64,000 nucleotides of DNA. It comes from Neonectria sp. B-13. Taxonomy: Eukaryota; Ascomycota; Sordariomycetes; Hypocreales; Nectriaceae. The stretch covers positions 126,010 to 190,009 of the forward strand of contig NOKP01000049.1 in the NCBI GenBank assembly GCA_002682825.1, written 5' to 3'. Below, one piece after another: positions 1-11,260 of the stretch. Every line of letters starts with the position of its first letter. Position 1 is the first letter of the stretch. Position numbers and translations under genes: made by a program. A model generated the notes under the pieces. It saw nothing but the letters and a program-made list of their open reading frames with translations, ran no database searches and was not told where the DNA came from.

Positions 1-792
1 CGTACTCTGCCTCGAACACTTCATAATTCGGAAATGGAGATTACCAATCTTCCCTGTCTGCTTCGGTAATCCATTTGGTATCACAATATGCGCTTACGGA
101 AATCCTGTAAGGCCTCGCCGTCTCCGGCAACCAGTCATGTTCATTAACCATCGTCTCCTGATCAATCATCGTATACAAATAGGAGAAGCTACTCACACCA
201 CAGTGGTCCCGGTGGTCATAGCATCTGGGAGAAGAAGTAGAAAAACATCAAAGGCACCCAGACGACGGAATTTGCTCAGGTTTGATACTAGGTTACAGAC
301 GCTCGACTTCCAGTCGCCGTGGAGGTAGCCAGAGGGTCTTGGTTCTCAAGTGAGGCTGAACTTTTGGGTTTAGTACTCTGGCCTGGCGGCTTCCAGCCCA
401 GCCTCTTCCGCCTATTTATCTATAACGCCCCTTGATCGCGCCGTGGATTCAAACTTCAGTTGCGCCAGCTCATTGACTAGTCTACAGAGAAGCGACCGGA
501 TGGTGACCGTGGAAGTAGACAGAGGAACACTATGGATAGTGCCAATGGACTCGAAGGAATGAGTTTTATCACATGCCAAGAGTCAACACAGTTGGAGCAT
601 CACCAGAGCCCTTACCTGCTTTTTCTTTCTTCGTCTTCCGTACTTCAAACTGGCTTGACCATGTTTAGTTTAATGTGTATTTAGATGTTAAAGCCCATGC
701 AGATCGCTCATATGCTGTCCTACACTGAGAACCCCCATTTCAAGCGCTCCCTTTTTTGGCAAGGCCAGCTCGCTCATTTCGCCAGATACCAT
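1..792. other. no gene recognised
   Basis: No reading frame here looks protein-like on either strand; the longest ATG frame, near 137-328, has low-complexity basic composition and no splice partner. The right part is presumably the 3' flank of the minus-strand gene that ends at 793. Confidence 0.5.
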
Positions 793-2163
793 CTACATCA
801 ACCAAGACCAAGGGGTAGCGTCCTGTAGCGCACAATACACACTACCGGATTTAGCCGCCTCGCTGATGTGCCACTCACTCCGAGCCACCGACTTCCTAAC
901 CGTGCTTCGAAACAAGTCGCTTCTTAGATCGTTAGGATCGGAGGCGTTGAGTGAAACCATGTCAGCAAGGCGGCGTAGGCGACTGATTGGAAGGCCATAT
1001 GCTTCGGCAACGTAAGAGCCTTGTCTTCTCAAACATGCACTCATAGGACTGTTAATCTCGACAATGTTCCTATTGAATTCCAACCAATGAATAGTATCGA
1101 TATTTCGTCGTCGTTCTGAGAGCCAATGATCCAACAAAGTGAAATTGGAGTTCCGTATGAAGGGTCGGTATATATCACCATAGTCAAAGAACACTGAGTT
1201 GCTATCCTTGAAATGCCGAATAGTAGGGTCCATTGAGTCTGCGCGGTAGAACTCAAACCCTCTCTCCCGATACTTTGTGACTGCTTTCTCAACTGCTCGC
1301 CTTCGCCGAGTGTAGCTCTGTTCCCAACGTACTACTTTCTTGGAGCTGGCATGATGATAGTACATATGGCTAGCACACCATCCTCCGAGAAAGCATTGAA
1401 CATGGGTAGCATAGAAGTCTTTGATGAAGCTCAAACAATTCCGAATTCCCGCATAATAACAGCCGATTATCAACTGGACAGGCTGCCGGCCATGTGCTGT
1501 CTGAATCGATCCTCGCATTATGTTGAATGATTGTCCCAAGGAATCCTGATAGTTTGTGCAATCTTCTCTTGGAGTTTGCTGGTCAGATCCAATAGGTTCG
1601 ACGATGACCCGGTTGTTGATGTCATTGTAGACCCAATAACTTTCAGCCTGGGTTCTTGACGTAGTGAATGACTGTAAGGCTTTGTGTAACCGATCACCCA
1701 TGAGCCTGGGAATCTCTTCTAGGGACAGTGTAGACGCCCAAGAAGAAAGAGTGTCCAAGACCTTCGTGCTGACTTGAATTTTTCGGTTTTCCAGTAAGGC
1801 GTTGGTGATAGCATCCCCCTCGAGATCCCACACTACACCACATAACGAAAGGACGTTGACCATGTCCGCAACGGACTCTTTATAACCGGGAACATAAAAG
1901 TCCCAGTCGGAGTCAGGTGCAGTTGATCCGGGGACAAAGAAATCCAACGCACGTGAGCCGCTCAAAATGCAGCCAGTATCAAACATAGCGGCAAGGAGCG
2001 TGATTGGGTATTTGAAAGCTTTCGAAAGGTATTTTGCGGGATTGATCCGTGATTCGTAGCATCTTTCGACGTCAACGTCTCCCGAAAAGCTCTGCTTGAG
2101 ACTCAGAGCATCTTGAACATGGAGCTTGTCAATGACATTTTGAAGAGTTGTTGTTCGTGACAT
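793..2163 (-). CDS. nucleotidyltransferase-fold-like hypothetical protein
   Basis: Intronless frame of 456 aa. I chose the ATG at 2163 (context aaaATGtca) over an in-frame ATG further upstream because the extra N-terminal residues look like leader sequence. Near residues 65-95 the protein has ILSGSRALDFF followed by PDSDWDFYVPGY; G-S-R...D.D.D is the shape of the nucleotide/metal-binding strand of the nucleotidyltransferase fold. The rest (Trp/Tyr-rich centre, SERRRN and RLRRLADM near the C-terminus) I do not recognise. Families like this, of unknown substrate, are common in filamentous fungal accessory genomes (general knowledge). What is seen is an intact frame and the motif; enzymatic function is inferred and weak. 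It could equally be an inactive fold relative. Confidence 0.75.
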   Translation of the reverse strand: MSRTTTLQNVIDKLHVQDALSLKQSFSGDVDVERCYESRINPAKYLSKAFKYPITLLAAMFDTGCILSGSRALDFFVPGSTAPDSDWDFYVPGYKESVADMVNVLSLCGVVWDLEGDAITNALLENRKIQVSTKVLDTLSSWASTLSLEEIPRLMGDRLHKALQSFTTSRTQAESYWVYNDINNRVIVEPIGSDQQTPREDCTNYQDSLGQSFNIMRGSIQTAHGRQPVQLIIGCYYAGIRNCLSFIKDFYATHVQCFLGGWCASHMYYHHASSKKVVRWEQSYTRRRRAVEKAVTKYRERGFEFYRADSMDPTIRHFKDSNSVFFDYGDIYRPFIRNSNFTLLDHWLSERRRNIDTIHWLEFNRNIVEINSPMSACLRRQGSYVAEAYGLPISRLRRLADMVSLNASDPNDLRSDLFRSTVRKSVARSEWHISEAAKSGSVYCALQDATPWSWLM

Positions 2164-2358
2164 TTTGGATAAGGTGCGGAGCTTGAATTGATGTGTAGTA
2201 TTGCACGTTCCCAACATCGACTTAATACCTGTCAAGCGTGCTTGTTCAGGCGCTCAGAAACTCGGGCTTAAAAGTTAAAAACGATTTCACGCTCCACATG
2301 TGGCGCCCAGGGTCACAAACCCCATTCGGCGCTTACGGCAAGACTAGGCGCCCGCTCG

Positions 2359-2694
2359 CTACCAGTAAGCGGCAGCCGTCTATTTTGAGCACCAAGTCCC
2401 GAGATCCGTATCTTGTCTACTGGTAAGCGGCTGGAGCCCACCCAGTGGGCTACTGGTAAGTCGCTTAATATGCCCAGTGCATGTACCAGTAGGGTGGCTG
2501 TCGTTCGTTGATCTATTTTGAGCTTGGAAGATCTACTGGTAAATCCCCTGAGTACATCTGTGCTATCAATCCGTATTATGTCTACTGGTAAGCGGCTGGG
2601 GTCACCTCAGTGGGCTACTGGTAAGTAGCTTTGCTTGTTGTTGCGCTTGGTTTCTTATCGCTCTTTTGTAGTCTATAAAGGGCTACCAGTAAAA
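2359..2694. repeat. clustered CTACTGGTAAG motifs in both orientations
   Basis: The 11-mer CTACTGGTAAG or close variants occur near 2418, 2450, 2527, 2580 and 2616, with reverse-oriented versions (TACCAGTA) near 2359, 2491 and 2683. A longer unit (CCGTAT.TTGTCTACTGGTAAGCGGCTGG...CAGTGGGCTACTGGTAAGT) is present twice, about 162 bp apart (about 2407-2462 and 2569-2625). The stretch 2164-2986 holds no convincing gene. The repeats could be a degraded mobile-element end or a regulatory array; the sequence does not decide. Confidence 0.6.
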
Positions 2695-2986
2695 CTCTTG
2701 AGTTACAAAAGCTAATGAAGCATCCACCACGACACTGGTCTTTTTGTCAACCTGAGGTACTGTATTGCTGCGAGGGAGCAAACTGAACTGGATTGAACCA
2801 TGCTGTGCGCTGGATGTGCGATCTTGCGACTCTTTAAAGGAAAGGGGGTACGGATATAACCACAAATTGAGTCCGAGGCCGAACGGAGTTTATCTTGATT
2901 GGAATGGATTTGTTATAGATTGCGTACATGGAAAATGTGCCCTTACGAGAGCCTCACTGGCTCAGCTTATTCCAAACTCTGTCCCT

Positions 2987-4162
2987 TTAAATCGTCAATG
3001 CGGCCGCGTTCTCGCTAACAGTTGCCAACCGACGATTGCTTCTCTGACATATTGCCCTCTGTATAATAACAGAAAGCGATAGGTCATCTTCATCGTCAAC
3101 TTCCGTGAGGTCAACGCACACCACATCTGTTGAGGGGCTAGCTCCGCCGCCATCAGATGGAGAGTCCAGCGGCCAAGTGTCTGCCATCGCATCGTCAGGG
3201 CTCTCAGCGACCAGGATGCTTTCTTGTCGAATGGCGATGTCATCGTCAACTTCTGTGAGGTCAACGCACACCACATCTGTTGAGGGGCTAGCTCCGCCGC
3301 CATCAGATGGAGAGTCCAGCGGCCAAGTGTCTGCCATCTCATCATCACGGCTCTCATCGGCGATCCGGATGCTTTCTTGTCGTCTGGCAGTTTCACCGCA
3401 AGGAGTTGGAAGGGATAAGCCAGTGTCGCCTGCTTCACTGTCATCTGACAGAGAGTTTAATGGCCAAGCGTCTGCCATCGCATGATTAGGGCTCTCGTCG
3501 GCGATCTGGACGGCAGTGGGAAGGGACAAACCGGCTTCATCTAGCGCAAAGTCATCCTTGTAGTTGAGAATATTCATCGTCTCCTCCTCAGGCAACCTCA
3601 GCACAGGCGGAGAAGGGTCTCCACGAGAAGGCGGCCGATGTTCGACACACTCCATGGTGTCACCTCCCACCTGCGCTCCAGCCGCGGCGTAATTCCCTTT
3701 CATCAGTTTCAGGGTCTCGAAAAAAGCTTGCCAGCATTCAGCGTAGGCTGCAACACGGCCAGCTTCGACGCCGTTGGAATATCCGGATTGGAACCCATCC
3801 GCGTAACTGGAGCAGTCTTTTAAAAGATTCCAGTTGCTCCAGTCAGTGTCGGTGTTAATCGGGGATTCCCACAATGTAGGTGAATGAAGATTTTCAACAA
3901 CCTTCTGGTTAAGAGTGAACAGATCAAGTTCACACCAGCGAGGAGAGCATGGCAGCTGATCACCATCGTCGAGCTCTGCCCAGGTGGCGTCAAAAGACTC
4001 TGGAGCAAGTTCTAGATCGCGAGGATTGACAGATTCAGGGCCGTTGGTCGAATGAGGCTGAGACGACGGCGGGCAGTGGGGGAAAGTCGTAAAGCTCATG
4101 AGACCATCGTCTGGGGGAGTGTCAAGATATGAGGACAGTCGCGAAAGGGCGATACGTTCCAT
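2987..4162 (-). CDS. acidic SIM-motif protein, copy A of divergent pair
   Basis: Intronless, 391 aa from the ATG at 4162 (MERIALS; the paralogue at 23328 starts MELIALS, which fixes the start). Visible parts: a Ser/Pro-rich N-terminus, a conserved centre with DWSNWNLLKD...YADGFQSGYSNGVEAGR and ECWQAFFETL, then acidic repeats in which VVCVDLTEVDDD/E occurs twice (about residues 298-309 and 347-358). V-x-V-D-L-T followed by acidic residues is the classical SUMO-interacting-motif shape; SUMO binding is an inference. The C-terminus LSVIIQRAICQRSNRRL matches the paralogue's LSVLLRRSMWKRRDRR. It is divergent from the sirtuin gene across about 0.8 kb, and the same pair recurs at 22.3-24.8 kb. No catalytic domain recognised. 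Confidence 0.8.
   Translation of the reverse strand: MERIALSRLSSYLDTPPDDGLMSFTTFPHCPPSSQPHSTNGPESVNPRDLELAPESFDATWAELDDGDQLPCSPRWCELDLFTLNQKVVENLHSPTLWESPINTDTDWSNWNLLKDCSSYADGFQSGYSNGVEAGRVAAYAECWQAFFETLKLMKGNYAAAGAQVGGDTMECVEHRPPSRGDPSPPVLRLPEEETMNILNYKDDFALDEAGLSLPTAVQIADESPNHAMADAWPLNSLSDDSEAGDTGLSLPTPCGETARRQESIRIADESRDDEMADTWPLDSPSDGGGASPSTDVVCVDLTEVDDDIAIRQESILVAESPDDAMADTWPLDSPSDGGGASPSTDVVCVDLTEVDDEDDLSLSVIIQRAICQRSNRRLATVSENAAALTI
3091..3338 (-). repeat. 98-bp near-perfect intragenic duplication
   Basis: Positions 3091-3188 and 3241-3338 are the same 98 bp with one difference (TTCCGTG versus TTCTGTG). The unit encodes the acidic segment ADTWPLDSPSDGGGASPS plus the VVCVDLTEVDD motif, and it keeps frame because the copies are 150 bp apart. 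The near-identity suggests a recent duplication of the SIM-like module. Confidence 0.9.
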
Positions 4163-4957
4163 GTTGAGCTGGATGATTGGAAAAAGAGGAAAAGTGAAGC
4201 GTCGTAGAGCTGAGAAGATCAGAAGGTTGGAGTGAAGAAAGAGGAAAGAGTTGGGTATCCTAGAGAGACGGGAGGTCGTATCCTTTATACCCACTGGCCC
4301 CCCCTCCCCATCCAGTGATCACGCGCACTTGAGCTCTACACCATCACTGCTATCGCCCAATACGCCACCCACGTTGGAGACATCGGCTGACGAGATATTC
4401 CGACACGAAGTCACTGCGGATGACGTTCTCGTGCAGTAAGAATTATGACTCCATCGACATCAGCGAATGATAGTCGGCTGATGTCGGACTGGTGCTTCCC
4501 TCAGGTCGCCGCGAGACCGATGGTAACATGATGCCCGCGCCTCTAAGCTGTCTCACGCCAGTATTCTTCTTGAAGTCTTGCACAGCAAATCCCGAGGGGG
4601 GAATCAAGATGTCTACGACGTGGTAGAAGCAGTGACGACGGATAGGGACGGGGTAGCAGCGGATGGAGAAGAGGGTTGCCGAGGTTATCTAGACTGGAGA
4701 GCTAGGATCAAATGGCAATGACTGCAAGCAAAGTGCGGAACCAATGCGCCACGGGTAACAATTGACGGATATTGCCTTCATAGCTGGGTACGTATTAAAT
4801 GCAGCCCCTCTGTCACAGGTCATGGCCAGCTTGCATTCAAGCGGGCTGGCTGGGGTATCAGCTGATACTTAAGGGGGCAACAGCCCGGTGTTTTCAGAAA
4901 CTGAATTTCTCCCTCTCATCGTACTTCCTTACTTTATGAACTCCCCTGCTCGTCCAC
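4163..4957. promoter_or_regulatory. bidirectional intergenic region, copy A
   Basis: About 0.8 kb between the divergent acidic-protein and sirtuin starts. Blocks recognisably match the corresponding region of copy B (23329-24021), for example the GTGATCACGCGC stretch near 4315 versus 23465, CGAGAT.TTCCGA near 4391 versus 23546, and TTTTCAGAAACTGAA.TTCTC just upstream of the sirtuin start versus TTCTCAGAACCTGAACTTCTC near 23950. Shared blocks outside coding sequence mark them as candidate promoter elements. Confidence 0.55.
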
Positions 4958-7350
4958 ATGAGTTCTACCTCCCAGTTCACCCGGGCCTCAGCACAAGCCT
5001 ATGCCTCACTAGACAATGGGGCTTTAGATAAGGCTTGTGCGGCATCCTTTCCTGCGTTCGGAGTGGCGAGTCCTTTAAGCTATTCAGATGAATCAGACCC
5101 AAGGCTTCTATGGATCCCCTCCGTATGCCGACCATGGAGACAGCCATACGGACCGTCTCCAACACTCCTAGGTCTGAGGAAAGCTTGTCAGACGTTTGAG
5201 ACTGCCACAGAGACAGACCCGGCAAAATGTTTTGGGCCACCGAGTAAGTCCACGGCTTGTGATGATGGTCTATCGTTTGCCTCGGGCGCTGCGAGTCATC
5301 CAATACAATCTCCCATCAACTCACTAATGGCTCTAACAGGCAAGGAGAACAAAGATCAGAGTCACCCTGCTGAAGATGGAGATGTGTCCACACTACCTCC
5401 CAACAGCATATCAAGCCGTTGCCCCCAGGACAGCACCCCGGCGGCAGAGTCACTGGGAAGTCCTCATCAGGGCCCCGACTCTTCGACATCCGTCGACTCC
5501 GCGAACGTTCTTGACGACGGCTTAAAAATCACTGGCCAAACGACACCACCACTGGAGCCGGTCAAGCACAACTTCAAAGACCTCCAGACAGATGACAGTC
5601 CCCGCCAACTTCTCACCCTAGAACATGAATGTGAGGTCAAATCTGATTCTGGCCCTGTATACCTCAGGGGAAGACACCACCAGTTTGATGACTACCGCTC
5701 AATCAACGATGAAGAAAGAGTTATGCCTGAAGTCATCGACCTGACACAGGATGATGAAGAGTGGGAGACTGTCTTGGTATCACGAAAGCCATTGAAGCGA
5801 AAGCGAAATCAGGGACAGAATCCCGAATGTCAGCTTGATCACATTGACCTTGAACACGGATGGTTTCAAGTCCCCATTGAAAATGACCAGCTCCTACCGT
5901 TCATCACGACCAAAGTTCAAGCCAATGCCTCTCTCCTCACTCCTAGACGCCTCACCTGCTTTCACTCTTCCAATAATCTCTTGGGAAAACTCACCAAGCG
6001 CGAAGTTGTCAACGCCTTTCTCGCATACTCAAGAGGCCAACTTGCCCTCACAGCCTGCAATACCTGTCGCGAGAGCTACGATCGTGTTGGAAGCGCTATG
6101 CCCTTCCCAGATTGCGTCTTTCTCCCGAATTACTGGGGCTTTGCTTGTGCCTCCTGCATTGCACGTCACCGTGCTGTTGAGTGCTCTTTTAACATCTTTC
6201 GCACTGAGTATCTCGATCAACTCTGGGAGAAGTTTCTAGTTACGACTAATGATCTTAGCCAAGTGGCTTTAAGATGGCTAGAACGAGGACATCCACTATC
6301 AACCTTTGATCTACACTGTTCTCAAACCATCTGGAAATGTCATCGACACACTGGAAGCGATCTCTCCCATGAGTTATCACAACTACAGGAGCCCTCCTTT
6401 GTGTTCCCACCTGACAATCCTAATGTAAAGCTCCCAGGAAGTGTTGATGCCATTTCTATATCTGGCCTCTCCTATCTAGGAGGCCTAAACCTCTTGAAAA
6501 GAAAGCTTTGCACTAAGGAAAACATTATCATTATCAGTGGCGCTGGCATCTCGACAAACGCAGGCAGTAAGTTCACTTCCGCTCTACCATTAGCAGCCCC
6601 TCTAAACTGAACTCAATAGTCGCCGACTATCAGAGCTCTTCTCACTCTAAGAAATCAAGCCCTACTATATATAATGCATCAGCCTATTCAACACCTATGT
6701 CGGCCGATGAGTTACATGCGGATGTCTTACATAAGTTACAATGCGGCAGAAAGGCCCCATTCACCCCATTCGATATCTTCACCGAACACCTAGCTCAGTC
6801 TGGTCATATTCGACACCATTATACCCAAAACATCGACTGTCGGCAAACTAGACTTCATTTTCTCTCACAGAGGACAACATGGCTCCATGGCCGGGCAGAT
6901 ACATTAGTATGCCACATAAGACCTTCACATACTATACAGGTTACCCCACGATCCTTTCCACAATGGATTATGGCCCCCTGTCCCCTGTGTAAGGAAGAGC
7001 AGAGAAGTCGGGTCATACAAGGCAAGCGAAGACGAGATATAGGATTTCTACGGCCAAATGTTCTCCTTTATGGAGAAGATTGTTCTGGCGAAGACGGAAT
7101 CACAGCTGCGTTCAACCGCGACCTAGCACAACCCGTGGATGCTATCTTAATCGTCGGGACAAGGTTATCAATCCCCCCACTAGCGAAGTTTACTGAGAGT
7201 CTTTGTAAGGTAGTAAGGGCAAACAGTTCAGACAATTTGGTTATATGGGTGAGCAAGGACCCACCGACGCTTGGGGAGGGCTTCCGGTCTCTCATTAGCT
7301 TTGAATATCTCGGAGACTGTGATGATTTTGCTTTTATGATGTCTGCATAG
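4958..7350 (+). CDS. sirtuin (Sir2-family NAD-dependent deacylase) with long N-terminal extension
   Basis: Two exons, 4958-6566 and 6620-7350 (53-bp intron, GTAAGT...CTGAACTCAATAG), 779 aa. The splice joins GAGISTNAG to IADYQS and so rebuilds the sirtuin NAD-binding motif (family form GAGIS...GIPDFRS). Further family motifs follow: YTQNID (about residue 606), catalytic-type HG at about 627, RPNVLLYGE, and GTRLSIPP at about 716. Only the second CxxC (PCPLC) is clean; the first zinc pair reads VCHIRPSH, so zinc binding may be altered. The roughly 520-residue N-terminal extension has a SIM-like VIDLTQDDEEW (about 258-268), a basic KPLKRKRN just after it, and a Cys-rich stretch with CNTC and CASC. 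Expected role is a nuclear deacylase or chromatin factor (inferred). A truncated paralogue lies at 24022. Confidence 0.85.
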
Positions 7351-7459
7351 ATACAGTTTTCGTACTAATTAACTCTTTACTTTCTGAACCTTTTGTGCTC
7401 AGCCACCGTCCATGTATTCAACAATCTCACTTCCTCAAGGCACTCTCCATGAAAGAGAT

Positions 7460-7932
7460 TTAAGGGGTATACACAAGAGCGTCATCTCCTAGAGGCATTT
7501 CGTACTTGATGACAATCTCTTCTTCCCATGGAGCAGGGAGGGTTGGGGTGACAGGCGCCTGCGGCAAATGCGCGCTATATGTCTGGGTGGCTTGTTTAGC
7601 TAGTCATACTTAAAGAAGACGCTGCTACATACCGCTTCAGTTGCCTGAGATAGAGCGTGGGCACCATCGGACAACGTTTTGACAAGCTTATAGGTTGCCC
7701 CTACCAGGTGCTCGATATGGCGCAGCTCGCCCCGCACCTTCTCAAAGTCAAAACGTTGGCCTTGCACTTGCCGTACAACCATTCCCTCAATGAGTGCATC
7801 AGTTGCTGCAGTAGTGTACTCAATGAAACCTAGATTGCTGCAAGCTTTCTTAAGCCCATGGTATAGACTTTGGAGTTCTACTGGGACTTGGCTGAGGTTG
7901 AAGTCCTCTGTGTCTTTTGACGAATGATCCAT
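7460..7932 (-). CDS. hypothetical small helical protein, 140 aa
   Basis: Two exons, 7932-7633 and 7582-7460, joined across a 50-bp intron (GTATGT, CTAAAC branch, CCCAG acceptor). Without splicing the frame ends in CSSVFFKYD; with splicing it continues into an acidic tail with PAPWEEEIVIKYEMPLGDD, which looks coding. The N-terminal 100 residues are mainly amphipathic helix, including GELRHIEHLVGATYKLVKTL. Start MDHSSKDTEDF. No family recognised. It lies convergently 110 bp from the sirtuin stop. The model rests on splice logic only. Confidence 0.6.
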
Positions 7933-8423
7933 TGCTGTTCAGGTAGCAAAAGAGTTTAATGAGTCGTGATGTGTTGTGAGATTAGACACTTCCCTGACTG
8001 TACTGTACGCCTTTTATGGCTAACGGGGATTGGCCTCGACATCAGAGGCAGAGTGGGAAGTGACCGCACAGTTTATTGCCCAAAATAGACCAGCCTGCCC
8101 AGCGACGTGACGGGTGCCGCTCCACGTAAACACGGGGGGCGGAAGGCGTGGTACGCCAAATATAGAATGCCGACCAGAACCTAAATATAGATCTTCTAAA
8201 ATTATCGCTTTCTATCCATTGGCATCGCCGATTGCCTAGGATCGTGTCAGCACCTCCGGGTCGCTGCTCCGGAGTGGGGTTCCAATCGGGCCCCGCTCCG
8301 CTCGGCGGCACGGAGCAACGTCACCGGGTGATGTCTATTTTAGGCGCATCCGTCGGGGCCCCTCAAGACACAAATACCCGGCGGTCAACCCACGTTCAAT
8401 ACGATTGCCATGCTTCATGAACT

Positions 8424-9993
8424 ATGAATCTCAGTCGCACCCAAAACAACTCCATCATGTGGAAGCCCATTTTTCATATCAATGCCATCTCTCTACCTGG
8501 GACACATGTCATTGGTCGAAGTCCTTCTTCATCTCACTTTGAAGTTGCTATCCCACCTAACTTCAGAAAGCCGAATGAATACGAAGACCTTCCGACTATG
8601 CCACCAGTTGTGATCATACCAGATCCTAGGCAAATTGAGTATATTGGCTACTTCCCTGCCTATACTCAGGAAGTATTCAAATTCATAAGTAATGCTAGGA
8701 ATGGCATTTTACATTATGGGGTTGGACTAGGACAGTACTACCGAGAAAGATATCCAGGATTTCGCTCTTGGATTGAGTATTTCATTCTTGAGTATGACAT
8801 TCAAGTTAGTTCCTTAACACTACTAGCCTACTAGTAATTAACAATTTACAGATGAGTATGCTTAGCATACATGAGACCTTTTCTATGGCGCTTGTCTTCT
8901 TAGCCCTAAGCTCAATGGCTTCTATGGATAAGGCCGCAAGTGGCCTTGCAAGTCTTAACTCTGAACATGCATTGCTTGTCCTAAAGCGCAGTCTTATGAA
9001 CTATGGTCGAAGCATGCATAGCACTCCTAGTGGTCACCTGAATCGGATTTCCCTCATTCGACATGTTCTCATCAAAGCCGGCGGCCCACGAGACGCAGTA
9101 CAGGAAGCAATGCTTGACTCAACATGCACAGGAGCTAGAGCTCTCTGTGTGTTTGGCGACTTATTTGTGGATCGAAAGGAGCAAGTGCCAGTAATGGACT
9201 TTGCTACTATACAAGAAACCCTTACCCATAGCCGCATTTTTTCAAATGCTCCTGTGGATGCTGTCTATTATTGGACCCGCCAGTTTGAAGGCATTCTCTC
9301 ACTTGTGCCTGTTTGTACTCCATTCTTATTTTCAACTGCCTCGCTGATAATTTTGACCAGCCCCTCCCGCCATCATGGACCCAGACTCTTCCTTTAAGTC
9401 TCTCTAATCAGCTTTGGTGCTTCATTGATGAGACTCTTCAACTATGTGATACAATTAATAACTCATTATTCATCACACGGCTATATTTTATATGGGTCTG
9501 CATGATGGATCATGTCAAGGATGTTAGGAAAGTCTCAGATTGTTGTCCTCTTATAATGATCTTTGATGAAGTACGGTGGGATATCCAGCAGCCTAGGTCA
9601 CAGGCTCAACTAACTATAGACCTTATGGCATTGGTTTGTATCTACAGATTGGAAAGCAGACAAGTTCCTACTCATTTGCATCCTATTAACGCTTTCCACC
9701 ATATGCTCAAGATGGAAAGAAAGCAGCCAATCCCAGAGGGAACAATGGACCAAATGGCATCTTCTCTTTACCGTGTCCTTAGCTGTGGGTGGAGAAAAAA
9801 CTCACAACTTGCTCAGTTCGTCAAGCGCATTGGCATACAGGGTCTAACACTTGAATTGGACGAGCAGGCAGACCTTTACTGGAATCAGAGGATGTCTCAA
9901 CAAATCTCTCATTTGGCGGCTTTGGATAAATTGGAGGAGAATAATATCGGAAGCTCTGTAGTCTTCGTGAAGCGCGAGGCGTCACCAGCGTGA
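8424..9993 (+). CDS. hypothetical helical protein, 490 aa; possibly Zn-cluster-less regulator
   Basis: Three exons: 8424-8804, 8852-9310, 9361-9993 (introns of 47 and 50 bp, both phase 0). The second join removes a frame change at GILSLVP/PLPPSWTQ. The protein is helical, Met/Leu-rich in the middle (FSMALVFLALSSMASM), with HALLVLKRSLMNYGRSM and a late Trp-containing helix (LSNQLWCFIDETLQLCDTI). The overall style and length resemble the middle homology regions of fungal regulators, but no diagnostic motif is present and there is no Cys6 cluster, so the family call is weak. An out-of-frame ATG lies 8 bp before the chosen start. Real gene: fairly sure. Function: unknown. Confidence 0.6.
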
Positions 9994-11260
9994 CCAGTGT
10001 GAAGTCTGAGCGAGCAGTATACTAGGTTAGGCACGCCATCACTACTCCAGCGGTGACAACTAGTGCCGAGGTTGTTTTGTGAAAAGAATAGTTTTGTGGA
10101 ATTAGTCTAAAAATCAGGTTGACATAATTCACATGAGATTAAAACACCTGCTTGGTTCGTGATGTCGAGCGTTGCTATCATTGCCCTCACCCCACCCCAG
10201 TTCAATTTCAAGGATCGGATGGCTCCCCGAGCACTGTTGGCCCTCCTGGTTGCCCACCATCACAGCGTGGCTTGACGCCACCAAGAGAGTGAATAAAACA
10301 CCCCCATCTCGCCTTTACAAATTTGGTTAGTGCATTGGCGACCCCTCCTCCACCGCAAGGCCAATGGGAGGGCCCTGTCGACATTTTTGATGGCGACAGA
10401 CGAGGTCGTGGTTGCCAGGGGAAAACGGTGTCACTGAGTCGCTGGCGCTTAGCCGACAGAAAAAAGAAATGGCAGTGCTCGAACGCCTGCAGTCATAAAT
10501 CTAGGGAAAACACTCAGCTATCTTGGAAAACCCTCCTGCGTTGGGATTTCTACACCTTTCCGGAGAGTGCTCCTGTCCATGGACGGCAGTCGCCAATAAC
10601 TATTCCGAGTTACTCGCCGCCAAAATCACAAGCTTCGTGCTATCTTGTTAATTCAGGAGACCCAATCAGCATCAATAACAGCGCTAGTGTCAATTGTTGG
10701 TTGTGATGTCAGTTGGTTCTTGTGTACTCATCCTTGCGCGTGATAAGTAGTATGACACCACCCATTGCTAGTTTCCCCGCTCCTTGCTATAGCTGCCGAG
10801 GCCTTCTTCCGCCCGTAATCAGCCCGGCCTGCAGACCTAAGCATTGAAACAAGTGCCCAGCTGGGCCAGCGCATATGCAGGCAGAATCAATCCTCGATTG
10901 GCGAGGTATGAGCCCTTGAAGAGAAGAACGGAAGTCAAGTATTTCCGCCACGCCGGCCGCCGCCGGTCCGGCCCCACTCCGTACGGATGCTGCAAGACCC
11001 ACACACCCGACTGTGTAAAGTGCGGGCCAGATTTATGGACCTACGGACTGTTCGGCCCATGCCTAGTGCTTGCTTTGCTTGTGACTCATTTACTGGCTAA
11101 CCCTGCATCTCTGCTCCTGCACCCACTTGGGTCAGATTCCGTGCCAAGCAGCCTAGCCACTTTCGACTAAAGATGGCCTGGGCAGTGGGGGGACCTTAGA
11201 CTAATAAAGCCTGCTGTCCTGCCCCAGATCCTGATCTCGAGCTCCCTCCATATCAACATC
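9994..11260. other. no gene recognised
   Basis: The frames near 10323-10706 and 10787-11170 have no splice partners and no recognisable composition. The end of the stretch is the promoter and 5' leader of the LysM-like gene starting at 11261. Confidence 0.45.
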
